Shown here: positions 6,843-11,243 of the stretch, one piece after another
Numbering within the stretch: the first letter of the stretch is position 1
Layout: each line of letters starts with the position of its first letter
Assembly: GCA_964616985.1 (NCBI GenBank)
Contig: CAZTVF010000148.1
Span: 1-11,243, forward strand
Length of the DNA: 11,243 nucleotides
Source of the DNA: CAZTVF01 sp964616985
GTDB taxonomy: Bacteria; Planctomycetota; Phycisphaerae; SM23-33
Reading direction: 5' to 3'
Notes under the pieces: model-generated
The model's database searches: none
What the model was told of the DNA's origin: nothing
What the model saw: only the letters and a program-made list of their open reading frames with translations
Program-made: the position numbers and the translations under genes

Positions 6843-7232
6843 TCACTTGCGGGCAATGCGACGGAAGAAGCCAGCGACGTCTTCCTTCCTGGCCTTTCCT
6901 TCGGCGACCGCCAACGTGATAGCGGCTAATCCATCTTCGTCCGAATCGATCGCGACGTCGTTCATCATGAGGAATATGATGGCGGTCGCTGCCCCTGTCC
7001 TTTTATTGCCATCCAGGAATGGATGATTCTGCGTGATGTGAAAGAGGTACGCGGCAGCCATCTCGAAGATGTCTTTGTGCAGGTATTCGCCGCCAAATGA
7101 AGCCTGCGGCATCGAGATGGCGGACTGCAGCAACCCGATATCACGGATCCCGTCGAGCCCGCCATACATCTCGATAACGCTGCGATGGGTGCGCACGACG
7201 AGCCCAGTGTCGAGGAAGGTCGGCATGGTCAT
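6843..7232 (-). CDS. doc: Death-on-curing (Doc) family toxin
   Basis: A Fic/Doc-fold toxin of 129 residues, close to the 126 of P1 Doc. The active-site motif is HPFLDGNKR at 70-78, followed by TGAATA. The Doc-type block GIRDIGLLQSAISMPQASFGG at 28-48 and the FEMAAAYLFHITQNH helix at 56-70 are also present. Doc of phage P1 phosphorylates EF-Tu and stops translation; this protein is expected to act likewise. The motif mixes features: the N of HxFxDANKR is followed by the Doc-like KR, but the alanine is glycine and Pro follows His, as in AMP-transferring Fic enzymes. The start codon overlaps the antitoxin stop as ATGA, so the two are translationally coupled. Confidence 0.93.
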   Translation of the reverse strand: MTMPTFLDTGLVVRTHRSVIEMYGGLDGIRDIGLLQSAISMPQASFGGEYLHKDIFEMAAAYLFHITQNHPFLDGNKRTGAATAIIFLMMNDVAIDSDEDGLAAITLAVAEGKARKEDVAGFFRRIARK

Positions 7233-7456
7233 TCCGCCAGGCGCTTCATCGCACGCCCGAAACGAGTGTGCACCGCCTCGAGGGCTTGCTCGAATTTCTT
7301 GTCCTGCCGGGGATCGCGCTGCGGCGTGAGGACCAGGGACTGGCCATCCGTAAGGATCTCAAAAGGCGTGCCAGGGTCCACGCGAAGCAACTCGAGGATC
7401 GGCTTCTCGATGACCAGTGCGTAACTGTTTCCATGCTTGACCAGGTTCTTGACCAT
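7229..7456 (-). CDS. AbrB/MazE-type antitoxin of the Doc module
   Basis: A 75-residue protein with an N-terminal AbrB/SpoVT swapped-hairpin DNA-binding domain (VKHGNSYALVIEKPILELLRVDPGTPFEIL, 5-34, then the strand SLVLTP at 40-45). A charged helical tail (QDKKFEQALEAVHTRFGRAMKRLAE) is the likely toxin-neutralising part. It would dimerise, bind the operator upstream and cap Doc. Two ATGs lie in tandem. AGGAG at 7463-7467 (minus strand) is 6 bases from the ATG at 7456 but only 3 from the one at 7459, so I use 7456. Phd-type antitoxins are the classical Doc partners; an AbrB-type partner is a known alternative. Confidence 0.9.
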   Translation of the reverse strand: MVKNLVKHGNSYALVIEKPILELLRVDPGTPFEILTDGQSLVLTPQRDPRQDKKFEQALEAVHTRFGRAMKRLAE

Positions 7457-7471
7457 CATTGGCTCCTATAC

Positions 7472-7484
7472 TACATAGTATGTA
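7472..7484 (-). promoter_or_regulatory. Probable operator palindrome of the toxin-antitoxin operon
   Basis: TACATA-G-TATGTA is a perfect 13-bp palindrome 15 bases upstream of the antitoxin start, in locally AT-rich sequence within a GC-rich region. It overlaps -10-like sequence on the minus strand (TACTAT at 7475-7480, with a possible TTGCCA at 7500-7505, 19 bases apart). This is where an AbrB-type antitoxin would be expected to bind for autoregulation. The promoter boxes themselves are uncertain. Confidence 0.5.
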
Positions 7485-7561
7485 CTGTGTGGTAACGTAT
7501 GGCAAGGGCAAAGTGCGGTTGTCATTGCCCGCCCACGTGCGCGGACGTATCATGAGCATCC

Positions 7562-9244
7562 GTGAATGACCCACTCTCCAGTTCCTGCGCTGCGGCGGCC
7601 GGCAGCGGCGACGCGCCGGCGAAGCGGCCGACGCCCCGGTGGGCGATGGCGGCGTTGGCGGCGATGATCGTCATCCAGGCCGCGACGTACATCCCGCACC
7701 TGCACGGCGACCTCACGCTCAACCAGTTCAACCCCTACGACTGCGCCGCCTACGCCTGCCTGGGCCGCTCGCTCGCCCAGGGACGCGGCTACACCACGCG
7801 GCAGGAGCACGACCCCTACGTGCCGCACAAGACCTGGCCGCCGGGGCAGCCGCTCATCCTGGCCGCCGGCTTCCTCGTCCATGATTCCATGTGGGGGCCC
7901 CAGGCGGCGATGGCCGCGATCGCGCTGCTCAACACGCTGATCCTGTGGAAGCTCGCGCGGCGGCACCTGTCGCCGGCATTGTCCCTGCTGGCCACGGCGA
8001 CGATGGCCTTCTCGCCCGTCTTCTCGCAGCTGGCCACCGTGGCGCTGGCCGAGCAGCCCGTCGTGGCCGCCACGCTGCTGAGCGTGCTGTGCTTCGAACG
8101 CTGGCGCCAGGCCCGCTACGCCAGGGGTCGCCGGGCGTGGGCGCTGGCCGCCGTCATGGGCTTTGGGCTGATGGTCAAGCCCATCTGGATCCCGATGCTG
8201 CTGGTGTTCGTGATCGTCGCCTGGGCCGACTCGCCGGCGCGGCCGGACTCGGCGGCCCCTGCGCCATCGCGCGGGCGGCGGACGCTGCGGGCGTGCGTCG
8301 TCGTCTCGCTGGGGGCCTTGCCGTGGCTGCTGTGGCTGGTGCGCGGGCACTTCGTGCATTCGACCGGTTACGACGCATACACGCAGATCGATACCATCCT
8401 CACCGACGGCAAGGTCGGCGGGCCCGTCGTGGGCGTGGGGCACATCCTGCATTCGGCCTTGAACACGATCAAGTGGCACGTGCCCGCGCGGTGCCTCGAC
8501 ACCTTCGCCGGCGCGGGCTGGTTCCTCAAGGCCCACGCGGGCGTCGAGCCGGCGCCCCTGGCCGCCATCGGCATCGTCGCTGTCTTCGCCGCGGCATGGG
8601 TATACGCCCTGATCCGCATCAAGAATCTGCGGCTGATCACCCTGGCGGTGGCCCTGCTGCAGGCCCCGATGATCCTCTTCCCCGACGGCGGCAGCACCCG
8701 CTACTGGCTTCACTGGACGCCGCTGGCCGCCATCTTCTTCCTGGCCGTCATCCAGGACCTGCTTGCCATGCTGAAGCATCGCGCCGTTTGCGACGCGCCG
8801 GCATGCCCGGCGCGAGCATGCCGGCGCGAGTACGCTTCGGCATGGCACCCATTCCGGCTGGTCTCGCGGGTGTCGCTGGTCCTCGCCTTCGCCGTCGTCG
8901 CGGCGATCTTCACCTTCGACTACACGCACCGCCGCCCTCACGGCCGCGACATCTGGGCCAGCTTCCACGACATCGCCGTGCAGGCCCGCCAGATCACCGG
9001 GCCCGACGCCGTCATCCTCAGCCCCTTCCCCAACGGCGTCGCCCTGCTCACCGGCCGGGCGATCACCGACCGCACGCCCGAGTTCCGCCCGCTCTATCTC
9101 ATCGCGCTGAACAACCGTTCTGACGAGCCCACGCTCAAAGGTCCCTCACCCGAGACCCTCCCCGGCCCCTCCCGCGAAATCCTCCGCAACGCGTATTTCC
9201 ACCTGCTGGCGATACAGGAGCCGCCTTCAACCCCTCTGCCTTGA
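7562..9244 (+). CDS. GT39/ArnT-like membrane glycosyltransferase
   Basis: A 560-residue polytopic protein of the GT-C superfamily, which moves sugars from polyprenyl-phosphate donors to acceptors on the outer side of the inner membrane. The first helix is at about 26-44. The first periplasmic loop carries the likely catalytic aspartate region (LNQFNPYDCAAYACLGRSLAQGRGY, 53-77, with Asp60), followed by the family-like TWPPGQPLILAAGF at 91-104. Several further helices (about 113-130, 138-152, 194-222, 245-260, 333-352, 357-373, 386-402, 435-452) and a soluble C-terminal part from about 455 complete it. The substrate cannot be told. The GTG at 7562 is the only good start before the first helix, and the ribosome binding site is weak. 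A GC palindrome repeat at 8794-8828 adds about a dozen residues to a cytoplasmic loop. No cell-envelope cluster surrounds it. Confidence 0.82.
   Translation: MNDPLSSSCAAAAGSGDAPAKRPTPRWAMAALAAMIVIQAATYIPHLHGDLTLNQFNPYDCAAYACLGRSLAQGRGYTTRQEHDPYVPHKTWPPGQPLILAAGFLVHDSMWGPQAAMAAIALLNTLILWKLARRHLSPALSLLATATMAFSPVFSQLATVALAEQPVVAATLLSVLCFERWRQARYARGRRAWALAAVMGFGLMVKPIWIPMLLVFVIVAWADSPARPDSAAPAPSRGRRTLRACVVVSLGALPWLLWLVRGHFVHSTGYDAYTQIDTILTDGKVGGPVVGVGHILHSALNTIKWHVPARCLDTFAGAGWFLKAHAGVEPAPLAAIGIVAVFAAAWVYALIRIKNLRLITLAVALLQAPMILFPDGGSTRYWLHWTPLAAIFFLAVIQDLLAMLKHRAVCDAPACPARACRREYASAWHPFRLVSRVSLVLAFAVVAAIFTFDYTHRRPHGRDIWASFHDIAVQARQITGPDAVILSPFPNGVALLTGRAITDRTPEFRPLYLIALNNRSDEPTLKGPSPETLPGPSREILRNAYFHLLAIQEPPSTPLP
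8794..8828. repeat. 13-bp inverted repeat inside the glycosyltransferase gene
   Basis: CGCGCCGGCATGC (8794-8806) pairs perfectly with GCATGCCGGCGCG (8816-8828) around a 9-base loop. It also reads as a direct repeat of CATGCCGGCGCGAG (one copy with an extra C). The encoded residues (DAPACPARACRRE, about 411-423) fall in a loop between two membrane helices and are cysteine- and arginine-rich, unlike the rest of the protein. Confidence 0.8.
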
Positions 9245-9291
9245 GTTCACACAAAGGTGGGCCGCGGGCCTCTTCAACTCCTCTCCCTCCA

Positions 9292-9421
9292 GGGAGAGGT
9301 CGGGCCGCAGGCCCGGGTGAGGGTGCTGCTGGATGAGAGCCATGGCGCAGGGCGATGCCGAGGCGCCGGAAAAATCGCCAGTGTGAAAGACCGACCCACG
9401 CAGTGGGCCGGCTTTGGGAAG
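9292..9421. repeat. GC-rich composite dispersed repeat, copy 2
   Basis: Nearly the same sequence as 2718-2845, including the CGGGCC-GCA-GGCCCG hairpin and the terminal 30-base hairpin. It is preceded by its own CTCTCCCT/AGGGAGAG inverted repeat (9281-9298). It lies about 50 bases after the glycosyltransferase stop, the same relative position that copy 1 holds after nfi. Confidence 0.85.
9386..9415 (+). terminator. Terminator-like hairpin at end of repeat copy 2
   Basis: These 30 bases are identical to the hairpin at 2811-2840: paired AAAG, CCG and CCCAC arms around GCA, ending CTTT. It could end transcription of the glycosyltransferase gene and, from the other side, of the convergent gene that stops at 9443. 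The T-run is short. Confidence 0.4.
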
Positions 9422-9442
9422 ACGCGCCCCTCGCCCACCCCT

Positions 9443-10231
9443 CTACCGACTGGTGGCGGGCTGGGATGTGATCATTCGCCTGATCTCCCGGCGGATCGGG
9501 TCGCCATCATCGGGAATGGGCCGGCGGTTGGGATCGGACTTGTTCTGATCGAGTTCCAGAATCCGTCTCTGCATCTCCTGGCGCGTCAGCGGCGCTTCCG
9601 AGGCGGCTGGGCCGAAGACAGCCCCGGCGGCTGTGAGCCGCTTTTCCGTGGTCGGCTGGGTCTGAGCATCTTTGTCCGCGCGACGGGCATTGTGGCCCCC
9701 GACGAAATCGTTCAGCCGTCCGCTGACCTCCGCCTTGAACGCCGCCGGCAGTTCCAGCCTGGCCAGGTCGATGTCTCCGCGGACGCAGATGTCCACCGCG
9801 ATATCGCGGAATTCCTCGTCGACGATCTTATTGTTCTTCATGATGTAGATGGTGTGGAGCGAGAGGTGCCAGTTATAGCTGAACTTCTCGGCAGCGTCGG
9901 GAGTGTCCGACGATTTGCTGATCTTCTGCCCCTCGCCGCCCTCGGTGGTCAGGCGGGCGGTCAGGGTGTACTTGTCAGGCGAAAGCTTCGCCAGCGTGGC
10001 CAGGAACTTGTTCAAGGCAGCGGTGTCGCCCTTGAAGTAGAACTGCCCTGTCCGATAGAAGTACCCGTACACCCGTGGGAAGTCATTGATCGCCTTGAGC
10101 AGTTCGGGCGGCAGTGCATTGGCCTCCACCGGCTTGTCGTTGGGACACTCCTGGTAATACGTCAACCCCCACGCCGCCGCCGCCATCGCCAGCGCCAGGC
10201 CCACCACCGCCGCTTTGATTGCCTTGTTCAT
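9443..10231 (-). CDS. Exported or membrane-anchored protein of unknown function
   Basis: I do not recognise this 262-residue protein. A basic start (MNKAIK) and a hydrophobic stretch at 7-24 (AAVVGLALAMAAAAWGLT) form a signal peptide or a single N-terminal anchor; no lipobox is evident. The middle (about 50-165) is a plausible alpha/beta domain with YGYFYRTGQFYFKGD, FSYNWHLSLHTIYIM and a strand-rich FRDIAVDICVRGDIDLARLEL. From about 185 the chain is polar, with Gln, Thr and Pro, and ends in a charged tail. No catalytic motif is apparent. The start is well supported: GGGGAG (10240-10245, minus strand) lies 8 bases before the ATG. It is convergent with the glycosyltransferase and divergent from groL. 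Confidence 0.82.
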   Translation of the reverse strand: MNKAIKAAVVGLALAMAAAAWGLTYYQECPNDKPVEANALPPELLKAINDFPRVYGYFYRTGQFYFKGDTAALNKFLATLAKLSPDKYTLTARLTTEGGEGQKISKSSDTPDAAEKFSYNWHLSLHTIYIMKNNKIVDEEFRDIAVDICVRGDIDLARLELPAAFKAEVSGRLNDFVGGHNARRADKDAQTQPTTEKRLTAAGAVFGPAASEAPLTRQEMQRRILELDQNKSDPNRRPIPDDGDPIRREIRRMITSQPATSR

Positions 10232-10309
10232 GTAACTCGCTCCCCAGCCATGCCTATTCTAACTCGCGATCAGACCGAAAGCTGTCTCAAACCATTCAGA
10301 GTCCTCCAA

Positions 10310-10384
10310 GGAGAGGTCGGGCCGCAGGCCCGGGTGAGGGTGCTGCTGGGTCGCGACATGGGGCGGGGCGATGCCGAGGCGCCA
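10310..10384. repeat. GC-rich composite dispersed repeat, copy 3 (shorter)
   Basis: It shares GGAGAGGTCGGG, the GGGCC-GCA-GGCCC hairpin, GTGAGGGTGCTGCTGG and, after a diverged stretch, GCGATGCCGAGGCGCC with the copies at 2718 and 9292. It lacks the terminal 30-base hairpin. It lies upstream of groL in a gene-free stretch. Confidence 0.75.
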
Positions 10385-10392
10385 ACCTCTTT

Positions 10393-10693
10393 CCCGTGAG
10401 GAGACGGGTAGACATCGCCAATGTCCTACCGACATCCGGGGGCCTGTCAAAATGCGTTGGGGCGGGGGCGAAATCGGCAACGTTGGCAGGAAAGGATGGG
10501 GGAGGCGGCGGGGGCGGAATCGAGTCAATTCTCGGCACAATCGCGACTTAAGGTGATAGGCACGGCGGTTGCTCATGTGGAGAGTGATGGGGCTGCGCCA
10601 AGGGCGCGGTCCCCTTTGGCGTTTCGATGCGTTTTTGGGACGCTAAACGGCTGCACAAACAGAAGTTGAATCGCTGAGGCAGGCTCGCCTGCC
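10393..10693. other. Gene-free hairpin-rich stretch upstream of groL
   Basis: No credible gene. Visible structures are CCCGT/ACGGG at 10393-10408, GGTAGACAT facing ATGTCCTACC at 10407-10430 (one bulged base), GGGG..GCGCC facing GGCGC..CCCC around AAG at 10589-10614, and GGCAGGC/GCCTGCC at 10678-10693. The G-rich run at 10460-10515 gives only proline-rich or glycine-rich translations. I found no CIRCE inverted repeat and no convincing promoter for groL. Confidence 0.55.
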
Positions 10694-10743
10694 AACCAGG
10701 AATTACCAACAGGTCGCAAGACCAAGATTGAGAAGGAGAACCT

Positions 10744-11243
10744 ATGGCGGCAAAGCAGTTGTCTTTCAAGGCGGATGCCCGTGCGGCGTTGCTGGCCGGC
10801 GTGGAGAAGCTGGCCCGCGCGGTCAAGAGCACCCTGGGCCCCCGCGGCAGGAATGCCATCCTCGATAAGGGCTGGGGCGCCCCGACCGTCACCAAGGACG
10901 GCGTGAGCGTGGCCGAGGAAATCGAACTCCTGGACAAGAACGAGAACATGGGCGCGCAGCTGGTGAAGGAAGCCGCCTCCAAGACTTCCGACGTCGCCGG
11001 CGACGGCACGACCACCGCCACCGTCCTCACCGAGGCCATCTTCAAGGAAGGCTATCGCAACCTCACCGCCGGCGCCGACGCCATGTCGCTCTCCCGCGGC
11101 ATCCGCACCGCCGTTGACGCCATCCTCGTCGAGCTCAAGAAGATGTCCGTCCCCGTCAAGAGCGACGACGACATCCGCAACATCGCCGCCATCAGCGCCA
11201 ACAACGATCGCGAGATCGGCAAGATGCTGGCCGAGGCCATGGC
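10744..11243 (+). CDS. groL: Chaperonin GroEL, 5' part
   Basis: The 60-kDa chaperonin subunit, which forms the double-ring ATP-driven folding chamber with GroES. The first 166 residues are in the window and the gene runs off the end. Residues align without gaps to E. coli GroEL: STLGPRGRN with Thr30, TKDGVSV with Asp52, and the ATP-binding DGTTTATVL starting at Asp87. Differences such as KQLSFKADARAALLAGVEKLARAV and GYRNLTAGADAMSLSRGI suggest a lineage-specific or paralogous GroEL. AAGGAG at 10733-10738, 5 bases before the ATG, is a strong ribosome binding site. No groES precedes it within about 500 bases; it could lie elsewhere or the gene may be one of several groL copies, as is common in planctomycetes. 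Confidence 0.97.
   Translation, partial: MAAKQLSFKADARAALLAGVEKLARAVKSTLGPRGRNAILDKGWGAPTVTKDGVSVAEEIELLDKNENMGAQLVKEAASKTSDVAGDGTTTATVLTEAIFKEGYRNLTAGADAMSLSRGIRTAVDAILVELKKMSVPVKSDDDIRNIAAISANNDREIGKMLAEAM

Noticed and set aside
7550..8968. Long minus-strand open frame opposite the membrane glycosyltransferase
   Set aside because: The plus strand shows regular hydrophobic helices and family-like motifs; the minus frame is Arg/Gly/Asp-rich noise.
10259..10576. Proline-rich minus-strand frames upstream of groL
   Set aside because: They come from a G-rich run and a dispersed repeat; no ribosome binding site or domain pattern.
10560..10743. CIRCE element before groL
   Set aside because: No TTAGCACTC-N9-GAGTGCTAA-like inverted repeat is present; the hairpins there have different sequences.

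Overview
The window is GC-rich, bacterial and chromosomal, with short intergenic hairpins scattered everywhere. The mix (type-2 TrpB, endonuclease V, an ArnT/GT39-like membrane enzyme, GroEL with no GroES beside it, and many dispersed palindromic repeats) fits a Planctomycetes/Phycisphaerae-type genome. That assignment is inference from style and gene content; no marker in the window proves it.

Layout. 1-188: a 7-bp-periodic inverted repeat, then argH (189-1580, argininosuccinate lyase). 1581-2044: no gene, but a cluster of palindromes. 2045-2746: nfi (endonuclease V), whose 3' end runs into a dispersed GC-rich repeat. 2874-2925: a 14-bp tandem repeat. 2989-3567: an unrecognised four-helix membrane protein. 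3568-3784: a second 7-bp-periodic repeat and a probable promoter. 3785-5158: trpB2. 5159-5661: no intact gene, but purine-rich 9-mers, a 16-bp palindrome and three copies of a CATGCTTTT hairpin. 5662-7456: an accessory patch holding a short ORF that looks like a fragment, a small orphan protein on the minus strand, a truncated TAGT-like glycosyltransferase, a DUF1653 protein, and a Doc toxin with its AbrB-type antitoxin on the minus strand. 7562-9244: a large polytopic GT39-like glycosyltransferase. 9292-9421: a second copy of the GC-rich repeat. 9443-10231 (minus): an unrecognised secreted or membrane-anchored protein. 10232-10743: mostly repeat sequence. 10744 to the end: the 5' part of groL.

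The genes are mostly single units with their own flanks, not one pathway operon. argH and trpB2 are housekeeping amino-acid genes, nfi repairs deaminated DNA, and groL is a chaperonin. The only clear operon is the antitoxin-toxin pair, which has a 4-bp ATGA overlap and a 13-bp palindrome upstream. The patch at 5600-7500 has the density and decay expected of a site that gained and lost mobile or phage-derived genes. I found no complete, clearly new multi-gene system. The most distinctive signals are the several families of structured dispersed repeats, one of which shows base-pair-preserving changes between copies, and the decayed DNA-glycosyltransferase-like gene.
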